From positions 1-11,574 of the forward strand of contig JAFADM010000403.1 in NCBI GenBank assembly GCA_023424865.1: a DNA stretch of 11,574 nucleotides. Reading direction: 5' to 3'. The position numbers were made by a program, and so were the translations under genes. Below are positions 1 to 5,681 of the stretch, one piece after another. The DNA is from Bacillota bacterium. GTDB taxonomy: Bacteria; Bacillota_A; Clostridia; DSM-8532. Positions within the stretch are counted from its first letter, which is position 1. Each line of letters begins with the position of its first letter. Under the pieces are notes generated by a model. It was not told the DNA's origin, searched no databases, and was given only the letters and a program-made list of their open reading frames with translations.

Positions 1-447
1 CAGCATGGCAAGGGGGGCTGTGTGCCAGTCATTAAGATGAATAATGTCGGGCTTGAAATCAAAGCGCAGGAGCATCTGGTACACTGCCAGGCAGAAAAAA
101 GCAAAACGCTCGCTGTCATCGGCATGGCCGTATATTCCAGGCCTCCCAAAATAATTGTAATTATCCGCAAGGAAGGTGGGCACCTTCGCGCCTCGAACGC
201 TGCGCACAATGCAGGTTTCATTTTTGGCTCCCATGGCAACCGGAAAGTCCCCTATAATATCTGTCTGCGCCTCAATACCAAGATAAGCAGGAATAACCAC
301 CCGTATATCAGCTCCCATGCTCTGAATAACTGCCGGGAGCTCTCCTGCCACATCGCCTAAGCCTCCGGCTTTGGCAAGCGGTACGGCTTCCGCTGCAACA
401 AAGAGGACTTTTGGATTTTTAAGGGCTTCCGATTTCCTTATACTCAT
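1..447 (-). CDS. glgA: Glycogen synthase (ADP-glucose type), N-terminal 149 residues, cut by window edge
   Basis: This is the start of a GT5-family glycogen synthase, which transfers glucose from ADP-glucose to the non-reducing end of growing alpha-1,4-glucan in the cytoplasm. Translation from the ATG at 447-445 gives an N-terminal beta strand (KVLFVAAEAVPLAKAGGLGD, residues 13-32). Its KAGGL motif at 26-30 is the form of the family's KxGGL ADP-glucose-binding loop. HLNDWH follows at 137-142, the family's conserved [HL]xxDWH region. The frame stays open to base 1, so the rest of the roughly 480-residue protein lies outside the window. A GGAAG ribosome binding site lies about 9 nt upstream of the ATG. 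The pnp terminator at 645-678 separates it from pnp, so it probably has its own promoter in 448-644, which I could not place with confidence. Identity is firm; the gene is incomplete only because of the window edge. Confidence 0.95.
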   Translation of the reverse strand, partial: MSIRKSEALKNPKVLFVAAEAVPLAKAGGLGDVAGELPAVIQSMGADIRVVIPAYLGIEAQTDIIGDFPVAMGAKNETCIVRSVRGAKVPTFLADNYNYFGRPGIYGHADDSERFAFFCLAVYQMLLRFDFKPDIIHLNDWHTAPLAML

Positions 448-548
448 AACGCAACACTTCCTTTACTTTGATTCGTAATATGAAAGACGAGGGCGCTGTG
501 GAGTAAAGATCTAACACTAAGTCTCCTCTTTCCAATATTCTTTCCCAT
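444..548 (-). CDS. Possible small basic ORF (34 aa) overlapping the glgA start by ATGA
   Basis: An ATG at 548-546 opens a 34-codon frame beginning MGKNIGKRRLSVRSLL and ending in VAL. Its TGA stop shares the four bases ATGA with the start of glgA, the geometry of translational coupling. The peptide is rich in Lys and Arg at its N-terminus and matches no family I recognise. The upstream AAGAAG is only a weak ribosome binding site, and glgA has its own good one, so chance is a serious alternative. It could be a leader peptide, or merely the 5' untranslated region of glgA read in one open frame. Confidence 0.2.
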   Translation of the reverse strand: MGKNIGKRRLSVRSLLHSALVFHITNQSKGSVAL

Positions 549-644
549 CCGTGCTTCTTTTTAAGCGAAAAAGAGAGTCTCAACAGCCTTTAACCCCTCT
601 CGCTTCCAGTTTGAATTAGAAAGTGCGCAGGGGTGTTAATTATG

Positions 645-678
645 AAAAAGACGCATACTTCAAGAAGTACGCGTCTTT
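645..678 (-). terminator. Intrinsic terminator of pnp
   Basis: A 14-bp stem (665-678 with 647-660, 4-nt loop) is followed on the minus strand by five U residues at 649-645, partly inside the stem base. One position is a G-U pair in the minus-strand RNA but an A-C mismatch in the plus-strand RNA, so the hairpin fits minus-strand transcription. It begins 19 nt past the pnp stop codon and isolates pnp from glgA. Confidence 0.85.
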
Positions 679-696
679 AGGCTAACTTTAAAACGT

Positions 697-2820
697 TTAT
701 TCAGCGTGAGGAGCGCCTCCGGCTGAGGGCTCCGGTGCCAGAAGATCCCTTCTGGAAAGATTGATTCGGCCCTGCTTATCGATTTCAACAACCTTAACGG
801 TAATTTCATCGCCTACATTGACAACATCCTCAACCTTGTTGACCCGCTTGGTATCCAGCTTGGAAATATGCACAAGGCCTTCCTTGCCGGGCAGGAATTC
901 AACAAATGCGCCGAACTGCATGATGCGGGTTACTCTGCCGTTAAATACCTGACCAGGCTCCACATTGCCTACAATACCCTCAATGATGCTGATGGCCTTA
1001 CGTCCGGCAGCCTCGTCGGAGGTAGCCACATAAACGGAACCGTCCTCCTCGATGTCGATTTTAACACCGGTTTCGGCAATGATTTTATTGATAACCTTAC
1101 CGCCGGGGCCAATGACCTCGCGGATTTTATCCACATCAATTTTCGTCTGGAAAATTTTAGGAGCATACTTGGACAGTGTCTTGCGAGGCTCGGCAATAAC
1201 AGGAAGCATGCACTCGTCAAGAATTTGGAAACGTCCCTTTTTGGTAATTTCAAAAGCCTGACGGATGATTTCATAGGTAAGTCCGTCAACCTTAATATCC
1301 ACCTGTATGGAGGTAATACCGTTCTTTGTACCTGCAACCTTGAAGTCCATGTCGCCAAAGAAGTCCTCAATACCCTGAATATCCATAAAGGTAACAAAAC
1401 GTTCACTGTTTTCGTCATCCACCACAAGACCCGAGGAAATACCCGCTACAGGCTCCTTAATGGGAACACCTGCATCCATAAGAGCCAGTGTGCTTGCGCA
1501 GACGCTGCCCTGGGAAGTGGAGCCGTTGGACATAATAACCTCGGAAACCAGACGAATGGCATAAGGGAATTCGGTTTCAGTAGGCAGCACAGGTACAAGG
1601 GATCTTTCAGCCAGCGCACCGTGGCCGATTTCACGACGGCCGGGGCCTCTGGAGGATTTAGCCTCACCCACACTGTAACCGGGGAAGTTGTAATGGTGCA
1701 TATAGCGCTTGGTTTCTTCCTCATCCACGCCATCCAGGGTTTGAACCTCACCAAGAGGTCCCAGTGTTACGTTGGTAAGAACCTGGGTCTGGCCTCTCTG
1801 GAAAAGAGCGGAGCCATGGGTGCGGGGCAAAAGGCCCACTTCGGAGCTTAAGGATCTTATTTGCATTAAGTTACGTCCGTCAACGCGCTTGCCTTCCTCA
1901 AGGATGGCATTTCTGACCAGCTTCTTCTGAAGCTTGTAAAGAGCGTCGGCAATTTTCTGCTTTTGGTCAGGGAATTTCTCGGCAAGCTTTTCCTGTACCT
2001 TGGCGCATACGGCGTCAACGCTTGAATCACGGCCGGCCTTGTCTGCATTGAACAGGGCTTCGAGCATATCGACTTTTCCCTCTTCATAAACAGCCTGCCA
2101 GACATCCTCCGGTACGGAAACCGATTCATACTGGAACTTGGGCTTCCCTACTTCGGCCACAACAGATTCGATGAAAGCAATAATTTTCTTAATTTCCTCA
2201 TGGCCAAAGCGAATGGCATCAAGCACGACCTCGTCAGGCACCTGGTTGGCACCGGCTTCGATCATGACAATCTTATCCTTGTCGGCGGACAGGGTGATAT
2301 ACATATCACTCTTTGCCCGTTCCTCCACATTGGGGTTAACGACGGGCTTTCCGTCAACAAGTCCCAAAATGACACCGGCAATGGGGCCATTAAAAGGAAT
2401 ATCCGAAATAGCCAGGGCTGTCGCCGTGCCTAAAATGGAGGCAAATTCAGGAGAGTTATCCTGATCCACGGACATAACCGTGTTTACAATGCACACGTCA
2501 TTTCTCAGATCCTTAGGGAAACGGGGACGCATTTGACGGTCAATAACGCGGGAATTCAGGATAGCCTTTTCAGTAGGCTTTCCTTCTCGCTTAATAAAGC
2601 CGCCGGGGATTTTTCCTACGGCATAAAGCTTCTCTTCGTAATCCACGCTTAAAGGGAAAAAGTCAATGCCGTCTCTGGGCTGCTTGGAAGCTGTTGCAGT
2701 GGACAGCACCACGGTTTCGCCGAAGCGCACCAATACGGAGCCGTTGGCCAGCTGGGCCATTTGTCCTGTTTCCAGGATGATTTCCTTCCCTGCAACTTCT
2801 GTTTTAAAAATTCTCTTCAT
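697..2820 (-). CDS. pnp: Polyribonucleotide nucleotidyltransferase (PNPase)
   Basis: PNPase degrades RNA 3' to 5' by phosphorolysis and can run in reverse to add tails; it works as a cytoplasmic trimer. The 707-residue product has the full family layout: a first RNase PH domain (about 1-220), an alpha-helical linker (about 230-310), a second RNase PH domain (about 310-540), a KH domain (about 550-612, GxxG loop IGPGGK at 570-575) and an S1 domain (about 622-692). The catalytic residues of the second RNase PH domain, D486, D492 and K494 in E. coli, fall at the same numbers here ([11 protein letters not shown]). The ATG at 2820 is chosen because AAGGAG lies 8 nt upstream and MKRIF is a typical PNPase start. 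The frame stays open for 32 more codons upstream to a TTG, but no ribosome binding site or family sequence supports that extension. It follows rpsO, the usual bacterial order, with a terminator and a structured leader in between. Confidence 0.98.
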   Translation of the reverse strand: MKRIFKTEVAGKEIILETGQMAQLANGSVLVRFGETVVLSTATASKQPRDGIDFFPLSVDYEEKLYAVGKIPGGFIKREGKPTEKAILNSRVIDRQMRPRFPKDLRNDVCIVNTVMSVDQDNSPEFASILGTATALAISDIPFNGPIAGVILGLVDGKPVVNPNVEERAKSDMYITLSADKDKIVMIEAGANQVPDEVVLDAIRFGHEEIKKIIAFIESVVAEVGKPKFQYESVSVPEDVWQAVYEEGKVDMLEALFNADKAGRDSSVDAVCAKVQEKLAEKFPDQKQKIADALYKLQKKLVRNAILEEGKRVDGRNLMQIRSLSSEVGLLPRTHGSALFQRGQTQVLTNVTLGPLGEVQTLDGVDEEETKRYMHHYNFPGYSVGEAKSSRGPGRREIGHGALAERSLVPVLPTETEFPYAIRLVSEVIMSNGSTSQGSVCASTLALMDAGVPIKEPVAGISSGLVVDDENSERFVTFMDIQGIEDFFGDMDFKVAGTKNGITSIQVDIKVDGLTYEIIRQAFEITKKGRFQILDECMLPVIAEPRKTLSKYAPKIFQTKIDVDKIREVIGPGGKVINKIIAETGVKIDIEEDGSVYVATSDEAAGRKAISIIEGIVGNVEPGQVFNGRVTRIMQFGAFVEFLPGKEGLVHISKLDTKRVNKVEDVVNVGDEITVKVVEIDKQGRINLSRRDLLAPEPSAGGAPHAE

Positions 2821-3053
2821 TAGGTCAACTCCTTTTTCTTCCTGATTGTACGGGCTTTCCGGCAATACGCCATTAGCCTTTTTATCTCCAGTCAGGGACA
2901 AAAGGTCAGGGAACAAGCATCCAGGAACTGGTTATTCCTGTTCACTGGAAGGTTCTTCTCTGATCTTCTGTTGCCCTTGACCGAAGGGGAAATATGCCGG
3001 TTATCCCGCAGCGGGCAGTTTATCCCGCTTAATACACTATACTATTATTCCAT
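2821..3053 (-). promoter_or_regulatory. Structured leader region of pnp
   Basis: About 230 nt separate the rpsO terminator from the pnp start and contain no convincing gene. Two copies of TTATCCCGC (3001-3009 and 3020-3028, plus strand) flank the inverted element GCGGG (3011-3015). The middle element can therefore pair with the distal copy (6 bp, 3010-3015 with 3024-3029); pairing with the near copy would need a one-base loop. Further downstream on the transcript, 2945-2948 plus 2940-2943 pair with 2921-2928, giving 8 bp with one bulged base and an 11-nt loop. CCCTGAC also occurs twice in tandem just below this hairpin. In E. coli, pnp controls itself through a leader hairpin cut by RNase III; whether that applies here is inference. 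Confidence 0.4.
3036..3041 (-). promoter_or_regulatory. Candidate -10 element for pnp
   Basis: The minus strand reads TATAGT at 3041-3036, directly after the rpsO terminator and about 215 nt before the pnp start. No good -35 hexamer lies 16-18 nt upstream, and that space is occupied by the terminator U-run. pnp may instead be expressed by read-through from rpsO. Confidence 0.3.
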
Positions 3054-3077
3054 AAAAAAGGGCGGAAAAACCCGCCC
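3054..3077 (-). terminator. Intrinsic terminator after rpsO
   Basis: GGGCGG at 3060-3065 pairs with CCGCCC at 3072-3077 around a 6-nt loop. On the minus strand the stem is followed by six U residues (3059-3054). It starts 5 nt after the rpsO stop codon. A run of five T also follows the stem on the plus strand, so it could work in both directions. Partial read-through would link rpsO to pnp. Confidence 0.85.
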
Positions 3078-3082
3078 AATTT

Positions 3083-3346
3083 TTACTTTCTCAATTCAAG
3101 CTTTGCCACGATCTCACGATACCGTTCAATATCCTTTTTCATGAGGTAGTTAAGAAGTCCTCTTCTTGCACCAACCATCTTCAGAAGGCCGCGACGGGAA
3201 TGGTGATCCTTCTTATGGGTTTTCAGGTGTCCGGTAAGGTGATTAATCCTGTCCGTCAGAAGCGCGATCTGCACCTCGGGTGACCCTGTGTCCCCTTCGT
3301 GAACGGCGTATTTTGTGATAATCTCTTGTTTTTGCAGTCTTTCCAT
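3083..3346 (-). CDS. rpsO: Ribosomal protein S15 (uS15)
   Basis: S15 binds the 16S rRNA central domain early in 30S assembly and contributes to an intersubunit bridge. The 87-residue product is close to the usual 88-89 and has the hallmark regions: [17 protein letters not shown] (about 18-34), [16 protein letters not shown] (about 40-55, the RNA-binding HxxDxxSRRGL segment) and LLNYL (about 64-68). The N-terminus ([13 protein letters not shown]) is slightly shorter than the usual MALTxEEK form. AAAGGAG lies 9 nt upstream of the ATG. The gene has its own promoter (3438-3467), an approximately 85-nt leader and a terminator just after the stop codon. Confidence 0.98.
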   Translation of the reverse strand: MERLQKQEIITKYAVHEGDTGSPEVQIALLTDRINHLTGHLKTHKKDHHSRRGLLKMVGARRGLLNYLMKKDIERYREIVAKLELRK

Positions 3347-3431
3347 GATGAAAAACTCCTTTCAATTAATTGCCGAATGCCCAGTAAATGGCCGGAGTAA
3401 CCAGAAACCGCGCAATCGGTTCAAATCATAC
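3347..3431 (-). promoter_or_regulatory. rpsO 5' leader, possible S15 autoregulatory RNA
   Basis: The transcript from the promoter at 3438-3467 would carry about 85 nt before rpsO. It holds a small hairpin (3417-3421 with 3406-3410, 6-nt loop). A GC-rich stretch around 3374-3400 follows, then AU-rich sequence and the ribosome binding site at 3356-3362. Several bacterial lineages use leader structures that mimic the 16S site so that S15 represses its own synthesis. I see a structured leader of suitable size, but I did not identify a known S15-leader class. Confidence 0.35.
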
Positions 3432-3437
3432 TTAGAT

Positions 3438-3467
3438 ATTTTAGCACAGGCGAATTTAAATTGTAAA
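3438..3467 (-). promoter_or_regulatory. Vegetative promoter of rpsO
   Basis: On the minus strand, TTTACA (3467-3462) and TAAAAT (3443-3438) are separated by 18 nt. A TG one base upstream of the -10 (TGCTAAAAT) makes it an extended -10 promoter. Transcription would start near 3431, about 85 nt before the rpsO ATG. This is the best sigma-70-type match in the window. Confidence 0.75.
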
Positions 3468-3508
3468 GGCCTTGAATCCTTACATTAACTCAAAATTTAA
3501 CATTTGGT

Positions 3509-3537
3509 GCCCGTCTCCAACTCATCCGGGCCTTTTT
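3509..3537 (+). terminator. Weak plus-strand terminator-like hairpin
   Basis: GCCCG (3509-3513) pairs with CGGGC (3527-3531) around a 13-nt loop, and after one C comes TTTTT (3533-3537). The polarity suits plus-strand transcripts only, yet no plus-strand gene is present. It lies between the end of pgsA and the rpsO promoter, so it could stop antisense transcription heading into rimO-pgsA. The stem is only 5 bp, so chance is possible. Confidence 0.3.
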
Positions 3538-3547
3538 ATTGTAAAAC

Positions 3548-3650
3548 AACAAGGTTCCCAGGCCGGTCGCAGGCAAAGCCTGCTGCTCGCCCAAGCATCC
3601 CGGGTACCTGCTGGCAAGCTATGCTTGCGCATAGCGGGCAGGGGTTCTAT
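3548..3650 (+). repeat. Palindromic intergenic repeat, copy A (long form)
   Basis: This element matches the reverse complement of 11346-11407. Both start AACAAGGTTCCC, share the core GGCAAGC/GCTTGC palindrome, and end AGCGGG, a short spacer, GGGGTTCT and ATT. The core folds as two stacked stems, 3607-3612 with 3633-3638 and 3614-3619 with 3623-3628, with a triloop and a bulge of four bases on one side. Copy A carries about 41 extra bases after the first 12, including a perfect GCAGGC-aaa-GCCTGC hairpin. Its right end runs into the last codons of pgsA and contains the pgsA stop codon (3647-3649). It has no coding capacity I can support. It resembles REP- or MITE-type dispersed elements, but I cannot assign a family. 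Confidence 0.75.
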
Positions 3651-4222
3651 TTAGCGCCTTGCAATACCTTGGCGTTGGCCACCAGGTAATTAACTCCTGA
3701 TATAATGGTCATAACCACCGCAGCCCACATGATGGCCATACCCACGGGAAAATCGGTAAAGAAGGAGAATGGGAAATCGTTAATGAGAATGACGACTGTT
3801 GCAATAATTTGAAGAACCGTTTTAATTTTTCCGTACTTATCGGCTGCAATGACCACGCCCTGGCCCACCGCAACAACCCTGAAGCCCATAACAATAAATT
3901 CTCTGAACAATATAATGAAAACCGCCCAGACCGAAAGGTTATCCGTTACGATAAAGGCAAGCAATGCCGCCGTAACCAGAAGCTTATCGGCAACAGGGTC
4001 AAGAAATTTTCCGAATTCAGAGATAAGGTTGTATTTCCGGGCAATCATGCCGTCCAGCAAATCCGTCAGGGATGCCACAACAAAAATGGCCGCCGCCGCA
4101 TAACGGCCCCATTTATCCAATCCCCAAAACTGGCCGAACCAGCCGGGCATCATAAAAAATAAAAAAACAGGTGTTGCGATAATGCGTGATAAGGTGAGCT
4201 TATTTGGAAGGTTCATGTTCAT
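3647..4222 (-). CDS. pgsA: CDP-diacylglycerol--glycerol-3-phosphate 3-phosphatidyltransferase
   Basis: PgsA makes phosphatidylglycerophosphate from CDP-diacylglycerol and glycerol 3-phosphate, the committed step to phosphatidylglycerol and cardiolipin in the inner membrane. The 191-residue protein has the complete CDP-alcohol phosphotransferase signature: DLLDGMIAR with D54, D57, G58, A61 and R62, then G71, D75 and D79 (EFGKFLDPVADK). It has about five or six hydrophobic segments (around 12-26, 40-52, 83-100, 104-120, 135-150 and 158-180), and its length is typical. The start could be either of two near-adjacent ATGs (4222 or 4216); the first has the better spacing to AAGG. It lies 25 nt after rimO and is surely cotranscribed with it, a common Firmicutes pair. 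The TAG stop lies within the end of repeat copy A, so the last residues may be shaped by that repeat. Confidence 0.95.
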   Translation of the reverse strand: MNMNLPNKLTLSRIIATPVFLFFMMPGWFGQFWGLDKWGRYAAAAIFVVASLTDLLDGMIARKYNLISEFGKFLDPVADKLLVTAALLAFIVTDNLSVWAVFIILFREFIVMGFRVVAVGQGVVIAADKYGKIKTVLQIIATVVILINDFPFSFFTDFPVGMAIMWAAVVMTIISGVNYLVANAKVLQGAK

Positions 4223-4247
4223 TCCCGCCTTTTTCGAAGGATTTCTC

Positions 4248-5600
4248 CTAGAGTTCCCCTAAGATAATTTGGGCCTCTCCCACCAGGTCGTATTGATCCG
4301 TGCACAGCATTTTAACCGGAACAAGGCTTCCTGTTTCAAGGGGCTCGGGTGAAGTAAAATAAATGACCGGATCAATTTCAGGCGCTTCCATCACTGTTCG
4401 GCCCACATAAAAAATTCCATCTTCGGCGACTCCGTCAACCATTGTATCATAGATTTTACCCGTACGTGAATTATTATATTTCTCAACATTTTCCCTCTGG
4501 ACAGCCATAAGCTTCTTTCGGCGGGACTCTTTGACCCGTTTGGGTATCTGGCCTTTCATTCTGTAGGCCGGAGTATCCTCTTCCCTGGAATAAGCAAAAA
4601 CGCCCAGATTTTGAAAATATCCCTTTTCCACAAAGGCCATCATCTGATTGAAATCCTCCTCTGTTTCGCCGGGAAAGCCGGTTATGAGAGAGGTACGCAA
4701 CGTAATGCCGGGCACCTTTTCACGAAGAGTTTCGAGAAGGGACACAATAGCTTCTCCGGTTCCCCTTCTTCCCATAGCCTTGAGCATGTCATTGGAGATA
4801 TGCTGAATGGGTATATCCAGATAGGGTGCCAGCTTTGGATTTTGGGCAAGCTCCTGGATAAGCGCGTCGTCAATGAGCTCCGGATAGCAGTAAAGAAGCC
4901 GGATGCGCTTTACGCCCTCCAGAGAGGAAAGCTCTCTTATAAGGGATACCAGTTTCTTTTCCCCTGCCCAGTCCATGCCGTAGCGGGTAACATCCTGAGC
5001 CACCAAGACCAGCTCCGGCTTGCCGTTGTCGGCAAGATAAGCCGCCTCACGCACAACACTTTCAATGGAACGGCTTTTGTAACGACCTCTGAGCCTGGGA
5101 ATAACACAATAGGTGCAGTGGTTGTCACAGCCTTCGGCTATCTTCAAATAAGCGTAGGGCTTATTGTCGGTTATTTTCCGGGCATTGTCTAGATACTCCA
5201 CCGATTCGGGAAGATTGCAGTAAATGGACGGGGGTGTTTCCTCATCAAGATGGCTTTTTAAAATGGACGCCACTGCCTGGATGCTTCCCGTGCCAAGCAC
5301 AACATCCACCTCCGGCATTTCCTTTATAATTTCATCCTTATAGCGTTCGGCCATGCAGCCGGCCACTGCCAGAACTCTTGCACGTCCTTCCGTTTTAAAA
5401 AGGCCTGCCTCGAGAATGGCGGTAACAGCTTCTTCTCTGGCGTCACCAATAAATGCGCAGGTATTGACGATGATGGCGTCGGCCTCCGCTCTTTCTCCTA
5501 CGAGAGCAAAGCCTTCCCTTTCGAGAAGGCCCAGCATGATTTCACTGTCCACCAGGTTTTTGGGACATCCCAGGGACACAAGTGCTACTTTATATGCCAA
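4248..5600 (-). CDS. rimO: Ribosomal protein S12 (Asp) methylthiotransferase, radical SAM
   Basis: RimO adds a methylthio group to the beta-carbon of a conserved aspartate in ribosomal protein S12. The 450-residue protein shows three parts. The N-terminal MTTase domain has cysteines C12 (LGCPKNLVDSE), C48 (NTCAF) and C82 (AGCMAERY), which bind the auxiliary 4Fe-4S cluster. The radical SAM core has C158, C162 and C165 (GCDNHCTYC) followed by IPRLRGRYKSR. A C-terminal TRAM-like RNA/protein-binding region covers about 377-447. LGCPKNLVDSE and the RGxYxSR stretch point to RimO rather than MiaB or MtaB. The start codon is TTG at 5600-5598, supported by AAGGAGG 8 nt upstream and the family-typical MAYKVALVSLGCPKN start. 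It is the first gene of a rimO-pgsA operon. Confidence 0.96.
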   Translation of the reverse strand: MAYKVALVSLGCPKNLVDSEIMLGLLEREGFALVGERAEADAIIVNTCAFIGDAREEAVTAILEAGLFKTEGRARVLAVAGCMAERYKDEIIKEMPEVDVVLGTGSIQAVASILKSHLDEETPPSIYCNLPESVEYLDNARKITDNKPYAYLKIAEGCDNHCTYCVIPRLRGRYKSRSIESVVREAAYLADNGKPELVLVAQDVTRYGMDWAGEKKLVSLIRELSSLEGVKRIRLLYCYPELIDDALIQELAQNPKLAPYLDIPIQHISNDMLKAMGRRGTGEAIVSLLETLREKVPGITLRTSLITGFPGETEEDFNQMMAFVEKGYFQNLGVFAYSREEDTPAYRMKGQIPKRVKESRRKKLMAVQRENVEKYNNSRTGKIYDTMVDGVAEDGIFYVGRTVMEAPEIDPVIYFTSPEPLETGSLVPVKMLCTDQYDLVGEAQIILGEL

Positions 5601-5641
5601 AAAAGGATCCTCCTTCTATTGTCGCTTCTGAGCTATAAAAC

Positions 5642-5650
5642 ACTATAGCA
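5642..5650 (-). promoter_or_regulatory. Extended -10 promoter of rimO-pgsA
   Basis: The minus strand reads TGCTATAGT at 5650-5642, an extended -10 element about 42 nt upstream of the rimO start. The -35 region (around TTTTTAAG) is poor, which extended -10 promoters tolerate. The ppk-rimO gap contains no clear terminator, so read-through from ppk is also possible. Confidence 0.5.
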
Positions 5651-5681
5651 TAAAAGAAGGGCCTTAAAAAGGGGGAAGCGT

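Noticed and set aside
868..1851. 327-codon open frame on the plus strand inside pnp
   Set aside because: It is fully antisense to well-conserved PNPase sequence, resembles no family, and is explained as an antisense shadow of a conserved gene.
2821..2916. Upstream in-frame TTG start extending PNPase by 32 residues
   Set aside because: No ribosome binding site precedes it, the extra residues do not look like PNPase, and the ATG at 2820 has an ideal AAGGAG. The stretch is better read as leader.
2913..2928. Four-codon ORF (Met-Leu-Val-Pro) in the pnp leader
   Set aside because: It has only a poor ribosome binding site and does not overlap the next start, so chance is the simplest reading.
4611..5192. 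193-codon plus-strand open frame opposite rimO
   Set aside because: It lies wholly within conserved rimO sequence and has no independent coding support.
5651..5681. Terminator between ppk and rimO
   Set aside because: Only a 4-bp AAGG/CCTT pairing is present, with no convincing stem followed by a U-run. Read-through from ppk into rimO remains possible.
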